Below, piece by piece: positions 38,982-45,669 of a stretch of 45,669 bases of DNA (its first letter is position 1; each line of letters begins with the position of its first letter). The stretch covers positions 1-45,669 of the forward strand of contig CACZUZ010000017.1 in assembly GCA_902784465.1 (NCBI GenBank). Direction: 5' to 3'. The DNA is from an uncultured Bacteroidota bacterium (GTDB taxonomy: Bacteria > Bacteroidota > Bacteroidia > Bacteroidales > P3). The notes beneath the pieces were generated by a model. It searched no databases, was not told where the DNA came from, and saw only the letters and a list, made by a program, of their open reading frames with translations. The translations under genes and the position numbers were made by a program.

Positions 38982-41675
38982 ATGTCAAAAAAGAGAAATA
39001 AAATTAAACCAACTAAAGAGGGTGGGCTGAGAAATTTCCTTGCCTCCCCCCAGTTTGCAGTGACGCGCGGGGCATTCTATCTGCTTATCGCCTTTTTTGC
39101 TGTCATTGCAGTCATCAGCTTTGTTATCAAACTGCTGTTTCCTGGCAGCAACCCCGATTTCAACTGGCTCGGCAGTTTTGGCCGCTGGCTTGGCGAACTT
39201 CTGGTGAACAACACATTCGGTGTCGCGTCGCTGGGGCTCTGTTTCCTGCTCTTCATCTATGGCTTGCGGCTTATAGCCAAAAACCGCTCCAAAGAGAGCC
39301 AAAAGGCTGCAAAGCCAACCCTTTGGGGCGATGACCGCAGGTTCCGCAAGTTACTCTGGAGCGTGATTTTCTGGGTCTTCTGGCTAGCTACCTTCATCGG
39401 CTGGGTGGCCAACCCCGAAAAGAGCGAGCAGAGCACACTCGGTGCCTCGCTGGCTGGCGTGGTTGGTACCGAGATTGCGCGTATGCTGCACGGTTTCCTG
39501 CACATCGGTCTCCCCATCCTGCTGGCTTTCCTCGCTGTGCTGTTCCTCGTTATGGTTCATAATGTTAATATCCATGTTCCTCATGCCCTGAAGGAGAAGC
39601 TCTTCAACAAGAAGAACAACCCCGAGGTGGTCGAGGTTGAGAATGAGGAGGATGACGACGAGGATGAAACAGATGACGAGGAAGAAGAAGAGAAACCTGG
39701 CTTTTTTGCCCGTCTGTTCCATTTTGGAAAGGATAATGATGATGACGAGGAAGATGATGAGGAAGATGACGGTGCTGATTTCGACGACGATTCTCATATC
39801 AACGATATTATAAACAACCGAAGAGGAAAGAAAAAGGAACAGGTGAAGACGGGTTTGGAGAATGGTAAGCATAATGCGTCGAAAGTGGATGGGGTTGAAG
39901 ATGAAGATGAGAAAGGGGAGGGGAATACTATCACGTTCAGCATAGATGACCAGTTTGAGGCTGTGAACCGCAGGGCTGGGCATCCGAGCATGGCCGACAG
40001 CGACGAGCATTCGGGTCCAATATTTACCGTAAACCAGGGTCCAGAGGAGGCGAAAAGGGAAGATGGCGTACTGGGTTTAAGGGAACAGATTGAGGAAGAA
40101 GAGCTTGATGCCGACGACTATCGTGTCCATTATGGTATCGACGAGCCTTACGACCCCAAGCTGGACCTCAAGGATTTCGTCATGCCTAGGACCGACATCC
40201 TCGAAGACTGGGAGCAGAGGAACGTTAAGGTCACCAAGGAGGAACTTATTGCCAACAAGGACCGTATCGTGGAAACTCTCCGCGATTATGGTATTGAGGT
40301 GACTGAGATATCCGCTCAGCCTGGACCTACGGTGACACTATATAAAATCAAGCCGGCCCGTGGTGTGCGTATCAGCAAGATCCAGGGTCTGGAGAACGAC
40401 ATCGCCCTGTCGTTGGCTGCCCTCGGCATCCGCATCATAGCTCCCATCCCTGGCGAGAGCAATATCGGCATCGAGGTGCCCAATGCCAAGCCTCAGATTG
40501 TCGCAATGAAGACTATGCTCGAGAGCGACGAGTTCAAGAACGCCAAAATGGAGCTGCCTGTCGCTTTTGGCAAGACCATCAGCAACGAGTGCTTCGTCAC
40601 CGACCTCGCCAAGATGCCTCACCTCCTTATGGCTGGTGCTACGGGTACTGGTAAGTCTGTGGGCCTCAATGCAGTGCTTGCATCGCTGCTCTACACCAAA
40701 CACCCTTCCGAGCTGAAGCTCGTCCTCATCGACCCCAAGAAGGTCGAGTTCTCGCTCTACTCCAAGATTGAGCGTCACTATCTGGCGGTGATGCCCGACG
40801 AACTCACCAAGGATCCCGACAAGCGTGAACCGGTCATCACCGACGTGAAGAAGGTGGTACGCACCCTCAACTCGCTCTGTATCGAGATGGATACCCGCTA
40901 CGACCTCCTCAAGGCTGCCAAGGTACGCAAGATTACGGAATACAACGACAAGTTCTGCAAGCGTATGCTCAACCCCGACCACGGGCATCGCTATCTACCC
41001 TACATCGTCGTCGTCATCGACGAGTTCGGCGACTTGATAATGACTGTAGGCAAGGAGGTGGAGCTCCCCATCTGCCGTCTGGCGCAGTTGGCTCGAGCCG
41101 TGGGCATCCATCTCATCATCGCCACCCAGCGTCCTACCACCAACATCATCACGGGTACCATCAAGGCCAACTTCCCGGCACGTGTGGCGTTCCGCGTCAC
41201 CAGCGGCATCGACAGCAAGACCATCCTCGACACTGGCGGCGCCCAGCAGCTCATAGGTCGTGGCGACATGCTTATCTCGTTGGCAGGCAAGGATCTGGTG
41301 CGACTGCAGTGCGCCCTTATCGATACTCCTGAGATAGAGAAACTTGTGCAGTATATTGGCGATCAGCGTGGCTATGCCGAGGGCGAGGGCTTCGTGCTGC
41401 CCGAGTATCTCGACGAGAACGACGCACCCAACAAGGAGTTCGACGCCAAAGCCAAGGATGAGTTCTTCAACGATGCGGCACGTCTTGTTGTGGCATCACA
41501 GTTTGGCAGCACCTCGCTGTTGCAGCGCAAGTTGCAACTGGGCTACAACCGCGCAGGACGCATCATCGACCAACTCGAGGCTGCGGGCATCGTGGGACCC
41601 TACAATGGCTCCAAAGCCAGGGATGTTCTCATCAAGGACGAGGTGACGCTGGAGGAACTGCTCCGTTCGTTGTAA
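38982..41675 (+). CDS. ftsK: DNA translocase FtsK
   Basis: An 897-residue FtsK/SpoIIIE translocase for chromosome-terminus segregation at the septum. The N-terminus has four membrane segments (GAFYLLIAFFAVIAVISFVI; TFGVASLGLCFLLFIYGLRL; LLWSVIFWVFWLATFIGWVA; FLHIGLPILLAFLAVLFLVM). A linker at about 210-340 is extremely rich in Asp/Glu (DDDEDETDDEEEEE and DDDEEDDEEDDGADFDDD). The motor has Walker A GATGTGKS at residues 552-559 and Walker B YIVVVIDEFGDL, and the C-terminal gamma domain is LLQRKLQLGYNRAGRIIDQL. I chose the ATG at 38982 (MSKKRNKIKPT), because the extra 36 residues of the longer frame run into the AbiEii relic. Confidence 0.95.
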   Translation: MSKKRNKIKPTKEGGLRNFLASPQFAVTRGAFYLLIAFFAVIAVISFVIKLLFPGSNPDFNWLGSFGRWLGELLVNNTFGVASLGLCFLLFIYGLRLIAKNRSKESQKAAKPTLWGDDRRFRKLLWSVIFWVFWLATFIGWVANPEKSEQSTLGASLAGVVGTEIARMLHGFLHIGLPILLAFLAVLFLVMVHNVNIHVPHALKEKLFNKKNNPEVVEVENEEDDDEDETDDEEEEEKPGFFARLFHFGKDNDDDEEDDEEDDGADFDDDSHINDIINNRRGKKKEQVKTGLENGKHNASKVDGVEDEDEKGEGNTITFSIDDQFEAVNRRAGHPSMADSDEHSGPIFTVNQGPEEAKREDGVLGLREQIEEEELDADDYRVHYGIDEPYDPKLDLKDFVMPRTDILEDWEQRNVKVTKEELIANKDRIVETLRDYGIEVTEISAQPGPTVTLYKIKPARGVRISKIQGLENDIALSLAALGIRIIAPIPGESNIGIEVPNAKPQIVAMKTMLESDEFKNAKMELPVAFGKTISNECFVTDLAKMPHLLMAGATGTGKSVGLNAVLASLLYTKHPSELKLVLIDPKKVEFSLYSKIERHYLAVMPDELTKDPDKREPVITDVKKVVRTLNSLCIEMDTRYDLLKAAKVRKITEYNDKFCKRMLNPDHGHRYLPYIVVVIDEFGDLIMTVGKEVELPICRLAQLARAVGIHLIIATQRPTTNIITGTIKANFPARVAFRVTSGIDSKTILDTGGAQQLIGRGDMLISLAGKDLVRLQCALIDTPEIEKLVQYIGDQRGYAEGEGFVLPEYLDENDAPNKEFDAKAKDEFFNDAARLVVASQFGSTSLLQRKLQLGYNRAGRIIDQLEAAGIVGPYNGSKARDVLIKDEVTLEELLRSL

Positions 41676-41757
41676 AGCAAGGTAGAATAACGATTATAAA
41701 CCATTCACTATTCAAGAAACGAAATACATAGAGACTCATAGTCAGGGTGCGGACAAG

Positions 41758-42351
41758 GTGCTTGATGCCGTGGAACGGTGGGCGCATCTGCATACCGCCC
41801 AGCCGCAAATGATCTGTGGTGCATACGAGGGCGGGCTGCTGACTATGTTGTGCCGTATGGCAAGGGCGAAGACTGCAGTCGAGATAGGGGCTTTTGTGGG
41901 CTATTCGACAATCTGCATTGCACGTGGTTTGGACAATGGTGGAAGGCTTCACACTTTCGAAATCAACGAGGAATATGAAGAAACAATACGGCGGCATATT
42001 GAGATGGCAGAGGTCGATGGTGTCGTTTCTCTCCATATCGGCGATGCAAAGGAGTTGATTCCGACACTTTTCGACAACAATAGCGGTTTGGATTTCGCTT
42101 TCATCGATGCAGAGAAAAGGAGTTGCAGGCTTTTCTACGACATGATGGTGCCGATGATTAGGCCTGGGGGAGTGTTGGTTGTCGACAATGTGCTGTGGGG
42201 AGGAAAGGTGACGGATTATGACGGATGCAATGACTTGGACACTAAACTCTTCCGCGATTTTAACGACTATGTGCAGTCCGATTCAAGGGTGATGAATGTC
42301 ATGCTGCCTGTGAGGGATGGACTGATGGTATGCCTGAAAAATTTCGCTTGA
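41758..42351 (+). CDS. SAM-dependent O-methyltransferase (Methyltransf_3)
   Basis: A class I methyltransferase of the catechol/caffeoyl-CoA O-methyltransferase type (Methyltransf_3). SAM motif I is TAVEIGAFVGYSTICIARGL, the metal-binding region FAFIDAEKRSCRLFYDMMVP, and VLVVDNVLWGGKV is the hallmark of the family. The substrate is unknown. From GTG 41758 it is 197 residues; the frame is open back to 41686 and the extra residues (KYIETHSQGADKVLD) look like a real N-terminal helix of the family, yet there is no ATG, GTG or TTG there. The true start is therefore uncertain. Confidence 0.85.
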   Translation: MLDAVERWAHLHTAQPQMICGAYEGGLLTMLCRMARAKTAVEIGAFVGYSTICIARGLDNGGRLHTFEINEEYEETIRRHIEMAEVDGVVSLHIGDAKELIPTLFDNNSGLDFAFIDAEKRSCRLFYDMMVPMIRPGGVLVVDNVLWGGKVTDYDGCNDLDTKLFRDFNDYVQSDSRVMNVMLPVRDGLMVCLKNFA

Positions 42352-42444
42352 ATATACTAACGATGAAAAAGGTACGTTATTGTTAGGATAGGAGTGCCTG
42401 TCAATCTTTTTAATTCTCTTTAGAAGAAATATAAAACCATAATA

Positions 42445-42699
42445 ATGAAAAAGTTGTCAATAATAGGAGTGATAATCCTTATGGCTTTGGTTGCCACATC
42501 GTGCTCGAAAGAGCGCAATTGCCGCTGTTCGGTGCGTGGCGAAACCTACGAGCGTGTGTTCACAATAGACAAGGGCAAGTGTGAAGACATACGTTATGTG
42601 CTTTACGACCTGCACGCTGTGATTTCGCACGACAATACCGACTCGGTGCTCTGCACCGACTATTTCAATGCACCGGTGGATCAACAACAGTCTAAATAA
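42445..42699 (+). CDS. Small cysteine-patterned lipoprotein 1
   Basis: An 84-residue lipoprotein: signal peptide MKKLSIIGVIILMALVATSC with the lipobox Cys at residue 20. The mature part has exactly four more Cys: NCRC (a CxC pair 6 and 8 residues after the lipid Cys), GKC and VLC. The same CxC ... C ... C spacing type recurs in the small lipoproteins at 42706 and 44199. I do not recognise the family. It begins a four-gene operon with a MauE-thioredoxin membrane protein; the cysteines may be its substrate or a metal site (inference). Confidence 0.8.
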   Translation: MKKLSIIGVIILMALVATSCSKERNCRCSVRGETYERVFTIDKGKCEDIRYVLYDLHAVISHDNTDSVLCTDYFNAPVDQQQSK

Positions 42700-42705
42700 T
42701 TAGCC

Positions 42706-42999
42706 ATGAAAATAAGAAAGATACTACCTGTTTTGGTTGTCGCCATGGTCGTTGTACTGGTGGCATCATGCAAGAAGAGCCGCTACTGCCATTGTGTGAG
42801 CGACAATTATACCATTGTTATCAATGCCGATACCGTGACCAGAGCCGACACGGCAGTGGTCAATGTCGACCGCGGTATGAAATGCGAGGGCATCAAGCAG
42901 ATGAACTTCCGCACCAAAGACGAGGGCCCGGTTGTCTATACCAACCGTTCCGTGAAATGCGTGGAACTCGAGGTCGACACTGTGGCGGTGTTGCCCTAA
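42706..42999 (+). CDS. Small cysteine-patterned lipoprotein 2
   Basis: A 97-residue lipoprotein, 6 bp after the first. Signal peptide MKIRKILPVLVVAMVVVLVA ends in lipobox VASC (Cys22). The mature part has YCHC, then GMKC and SVKC: again a CxC pair six to eight residues after the lipid Cys and two single Cys. Between them are beta-strand-like segments (YTIVINADTVTRADTAVVNV). It is a paralogue in pattern more than in sequence of its neighbour. Confidence 0.8.
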   Translation: MKIRKILPVLVVAMVVVLVASCKKSRYCHCVSDNYTIVINADTVTRADTAVVNVDRGMKCEGIKQMNFRTKDEGPVVYTNRSVKCVELEVDTVAVLP

Positions 43000-43038
43000 T
43001 GTATTATTGATTTTTGGGTTTTTTAAAAGAATAACCTT

Positions 43039-44202
43039 ATGCGTGCTGTAAACAAGTGGGCTTCGGTAGTGAAGCTTTTGGTTGGTGTGGCGTTCATCAT
43101 CTCGGCTCTTTCCAAGATGGTGACCATCGACTCTTTCGAGATGTATGTCTATAGCTTCGGCATCTTCCCATTGGTGCCGTGCTTCTATTTCTCCCGTATG
43201 CTGATAGCAGCCGAGTTGTTGCTCGGCGTGGGGTTGATGTCGCACCGCTACCACAGGCTGTCGACGATAACGTCGCTGCTCTTCCTTGTTGTCTTTATAG
43301 GCTTTTTGGTGTATGCACAGCTCATTGGCAGGACCGACAACTGCCATTGCTTCGGCGACCTGCTGCCTTTCAACCCCGTACAGTCGATACTGAAGAATGC
43401 GGTGCTTATTGTCGCCATACTCTTTGCTTACAAGTATGCTGTGAATGAATGGCATCCACGGTGGTGGCTTGTCTGTATCATCTTCTTGTTGACGGCAGTG
43501 CTTTTCATCTTCTATTCTGTCAAGATGCTCCACGCCCTGGATTTCTATTCGCTGGTGCTGATGTGTGTAGCCCTTGCGATGGCTATCCTGGCTTCGCTTC
43601 CATTCTACTCACGCTGGTGGATTACCGCCCCGATAATTATTGCTCCTTTTGTTGCCACCTTCATCCTGTCGCCTCCCGACAACTGGTTCCATAAGGAAGG
43701 CAGAGTGCGCTACGACAAAGAACTGTTCTTGGCTCAGCTGGAGAAGATGCCATCGGATGAGCAGGAGTCGGTCGTGCCGGTGGTGGATTCAAGTATGGCG
43801 CTTGGCGGTGACACAACTGTCGTAACGGCCGACACCGTCGGCACGCTGAGCGAGCTCGACCTTGCCAAGGGGCGCCATCTGGTGGCCTTCTTCAGCCCTA
43901 CATGCGGCTACTGCCGCCTGTCGGCCGAGAAGATTTCTACAATCGCCACACGCAATGATGTGGATGTCAACAGGATTGTCTATGTCTTCCCTGACGGATT
44001 TGATGATGAGAAGTATGATGCCTTCTATGAAAAAGCAAATTCGTGCAGGTATGTTGAGACGAGGATTGACCAGACGATGTTTGTTCGCATCACGAGGGCT
44101 TCGTTTCCGGTGATACTGCTTGTGGAAGACGGCGCGATTGCTGCTGCCTACGATTACCGTGCTGTTGATGAAGGTCAAATCGGTGAATTCCTGACGAAAT
44201 GA
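43039..44202 (+). CDS. MauE/DoxX-like membrane protein with C-terminal thioredoxin domain
   Basis: A 387-residue protein of the BT_3928-like type. About seven membrane segments fill residues 1-220; the MauE-like core has AFIISALSKMVTID, AELLLGVGLMSH and the cysteine motif TDNCHCFGDLLPF. A periplasmic thioredoxin-fold domain follows (HLVAFFSPTCGYCRLSAEKI), with CGYC as the redox pair, and TRASFPVILLVEDG as the cis-Pro strand. The layout resembles quinone-linked thiol oxidases or reductants that pass electrons to periplasmic cysteines. The start of the next lipoprotein gene overlaps its stop by 4 bp (ATGA), so the two are translationally coupled. Confidence 0.85.
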   Translation: MRAVNKWASVVKLLVGVAFIISALSKMVTIDSFEMYVYSFGIFPLVPCFYFSRMLIAAELLLGVGLMSHRYHRLSTITSLLFLVVFIGFLVYAQLIGRTDNCHCFGDLLPFNPVQSILKNAVLIVAILFAYKYAVNEWHPRWWLVCIIFLLTAVLFIFYSVKMLHALDFYSLVLMCVALAMAILASLPFYSRWWITAPIIIAPFVATFILSPPDNWFHKEGRVRYDKELFLAQLEKMPSDEQESVVPVVDSSMALGGDTTVVTADTVGTLSELDLAKGRHLVAFFSPTCGYCRLSAEKISTIATRNDVDVNRIVYVFPDGFDDEKYDAFYEKANSCRYVETRIDQTMFVRITRASFPVILLVEDGAIAAAYDYRAVDEGQIGEFLTK

Positions 44203-44405
44203 AAAGATTAGTTACATCTATTGCACTGGTGCTGTTACTTGCACTTTCCGTCTCGTGCAAAAGGGAGTGCCGCTGCTATCGCTATGACGGCAATGTCGAC
44301 TATTTTACCGACGAGGAGCTGGAGAAGTATGACCGTTCCTGCACGGGTATGGAGCAGTTCGACTTGGGCGAGGTCTACTCTATTTGCGAAAAGGCATTCT
44401 TTTAG
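44199..44405 (+). CDS. Small cysteine-patterned lipoprotein 3
   Basis: A 68-residue lipoprotein, ATG overlapping the stop of the thioredoxin fusion. Signal peptide MKRLVTSIALVLLLALSVSC with the lipid Cys at residue 20, then ECRC (CxC), RSC and SIC. This is the third member of the CxC-C-C set in the operon and the shortest. The mature part also has many Tyr and Asp (YRYDGNVDYFTDEELEKYD). Function unknown. Confidence 0.8.
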   Translation: MKRLVTSIALVLLLALSVSCKRECRCYRYDGNVDYFTDEELEKYDRSCTGMEQFDLGEVYSICEKAFF

Positions 44406-44424
44406 GCCTATTCTCCTGTCTGTT

Positions 44425-44464
44425 CTATTTCCTGGACGTCAGGTCTATCTCCTGGACGTCAGTT
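44425..44464. repeat. 20-bp tandem duplication at the flippase stop codon
   Basis: TCTATTTCCTGGACGTCAGG is followed by the near copy TCTATCTCCTGGACGTCAGT (one change inside, one at the end). The second unit covers the last codons and stop codon of the flippase gene on the minus strand. Confidence 0.8.
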
Positions 44465-45669
44465 TCTTTACTGCTTTCCCCACCAGCTCGCGCTCGTTCC
44501 AGAGTACGGCGGCGAGGTAGATGGCAAGGAGTATTGTGTTGACAGCTATCTCGAGGATTGTGCTGCGGTCGGCCGTCAGGTGTGAGTTGAACTTCATGCC
44601 TGCAAAGAGGATAAGGGCAAGGGCAAAGTAGCCGGCTATGGCTTTGACGGGATAGTTGACGGGACTGTAGTGCTGTCCGAGGAAATAGCTCAGAAGCACG
44701 CAGACACCATAGCCGGCCAGTCCGCCCCAGGCACATGCCATGTAGCCATAAGTAGGCACGAAGGCGAAGTTGATGGCAACCAGCACTGCGCAACCAATGA
44801 ATGAGAACACCGCGCCCCAAATTGTCTTGTCGGTCAATTTATACCAGAATGAGAGGTTGAAATACACTCCCATCATTATCTCGGCAGCCATGACAATGGG
44901 TACCACCTTGAGGCCGTCCCAGTAGTCGGGAGCGATGATAAACTTGAGGATGTCGATCCACGCCATCACCATGAGAAATGCCAGCAGTGTGAAGATGATG
45001 AAGTACTTCATGGCCTGAGCGTAGGCCTCGCGATTGTCTTTGTCACGGCTCTTACCAAAGACAAATGGCTCATAGGCCCAGCGGAAGGCGTTAGTGATGA
45101 TGGCCATGATCATAGCCACCTTGCATGCCGCGCCGTAGATGCCCAGTTGCACACGACCATTGGCGGTCTTGTCGATGATGGGATAGAGAATTTTGTCGGC
45201 AGTCTGGTTCAAGATGCCCACAATACCTAGCAACAGCAGTGGCCATGTGTACTTGAGCATGCGCTTGAGCAACTGCCAGTCAACCCGCAGCTTGATGCTT
45301 GCAAATTCCTTGTAGAAACACACTGTGGTAATGCCAGTGCACACCAGGTTGAGGTAGAAAGCGTAGCCCACACCCACCGTGGGATCATAGATTTTACCCA
45401 CCACGTGGGGGTAAGACTTGTAGAGCTCAGGTAGCCACAGGAAGTAGAGCAAGTTGAGCAAGATGTTAAGGATGATAAACAAGAACTTGAGTGTGGCAAA
45501 CTTGATGGGGCGATGCAAATATCGCAGATAGGCAAAGAGAATCGACTGGATAGCGTCGAGGTCAACAACAATCGCCATCACGCTGATGTAGCTGGGATGG
45601 TCGGCATAGCCCATAGCTGGTGCCAGCCATGGCAGGCACAGGAATATCAGTGCCACAAAAGCCAGCGAC
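44445..45669 (-). CDS. Polysaccharide flippase (Wzx/MATE-like), 5' end outside the window
   Basis: At least 408 residues of a multi-pass membrane protein; the frame stays open to the window edge (SLAFVALIFL...), so the N-terminus is missing. About ten membrane segments are visible, with family landmarks of the polysaccharide-biosynthesis/Wzx branch: LKYTWPLLLLGIVGILNQTA, DKILYPIIDKTANGRVQLGI, YGAACKVAMIMAIITNAFRW, AYEPFVFGKS. It moves lipid-linked sugars across the inner membrane. The stop codon lies within a 20-bp tandem duplication. Confidence 0.88.
   Translation of the reverse strand, partial: SLAFVALIFLCLPWLAPAMGYADHPSYISVMAIVVDLDAIQSILFAYLRYLHRPIKFATLKFLFIILNILLNLLYFLWLPELYKSYPHVVGKIYDPTVGVGYAFYLNLVCTGITTVCFYKEFASIKLRVDWQLLKRMLKYTWPLLLLGIVGILNQTADKILYPIIDKTANGRVQLGIYGAACKVAMIMAIITNAFRWAYEPFVFGKSRDKDNREAYAQAMKYFIIFTLLAFLMVMAWIDILKFIIAPDYWDGLKVVPIVMAAEIMMGVYFNLSFWYKLTDKTIWGAVFSFIGCAVLVAINFAFVPTYGYMACAWGGLAGYGVCVLLSYFLGQHYSPVNYPVKAIAGYFALALILFAGMKFNSHLTADRSTILEIAVNTILLAIYLAAVLWNERELVGKAVKKLTSRR

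Overview
The window looks like a chromosome segment of a Bacteroidota bacterium, most likely of the order Bacteroidales. Four things point there: repeated promoters of the Bacteroidetes type (a TAnnTTTG box with an upstream TTTG about 19-21 bp away), type IX secretion (T9SS) C-terminal domains, a type B L31 protein, and Bacteroidales families (HU-CCDC81/SPOR protein, DUF4143 ATPases, ORF6N and RhuM proteins, a MauE-thioredoxin membrane protein). The core genes look GC-rich with many C/G-ending codons; the accessory genes, above all about 31.0-35.6 kb, look clearly AT-richer (judged by eye, not computed).

Layout. 0-3.8 kb: a probable operon of an ABC/OLD-like ATPase, a Sel1-repeat protein and a TPR-like protein, cut by an IS256-like element with a zinc-ribbon transposase. 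The right end of the IS holds a minus-strand promoter and terminator that predict a structured RNA of about 110 nt. 3.9-9.6 kb: higBA, a 32-bp tandem array ending in a promoter, two AAA_14/DUF4143 ATPases, and broken pieces of a third ATPase, a DUF1232 protein, an unrecognised protein and a T9SS substrate. 9.6-29.6 kb is mostly housekeeping: glmM-hydE leftward; then a deoxynucleoside kinase, kdsB, an HU/SPOR protein, trmB, yebC, rsmI, rpmE2, lon, two secreted/envelope proteins (one T9SS substrate), tRNA-Pro(GGG) and murF.

29.7-38.9 kb is an accessory island rich in nuclease and conflict-type genes: ORF6N-PLD fusion, PDDEXK_4 nuclease, unknown protein, PLD nuclease, small acidic protein, DEDDh exonuclease, DUF1835-like protein, then a leftward operon small ORF / RhuM-Fic / WYL regulator. 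It ends in debris: a truncated second copy of the PLD gene, a 211-bp MITE-like element and an AbiEii fragment. 38.9-45.7 kb returns to core genes: ftsK, an O-methyltransferase, a four-gene operon of three tiny cysteine-patterned lipoproteins around a MauE-thioredoxin fusion, and a flippase running off the window.

Most worth following: (i) perfect palindromes inside the reading frames of both KilA-N/Bro-type genes (ORF6N and RhuM), two of them identical in frame and varying in a compensatory way; (ii) an identical inverted-repeat promoter in front of two island genes 3.7 kb apart; (iii) the RNA predicted in the IS end; (iv) the CxC-C-C lipoprotein trio translationally coupled to a membrane thiol oxidoreductase. 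All functional statements rest on reading the sequence; no database search was run.
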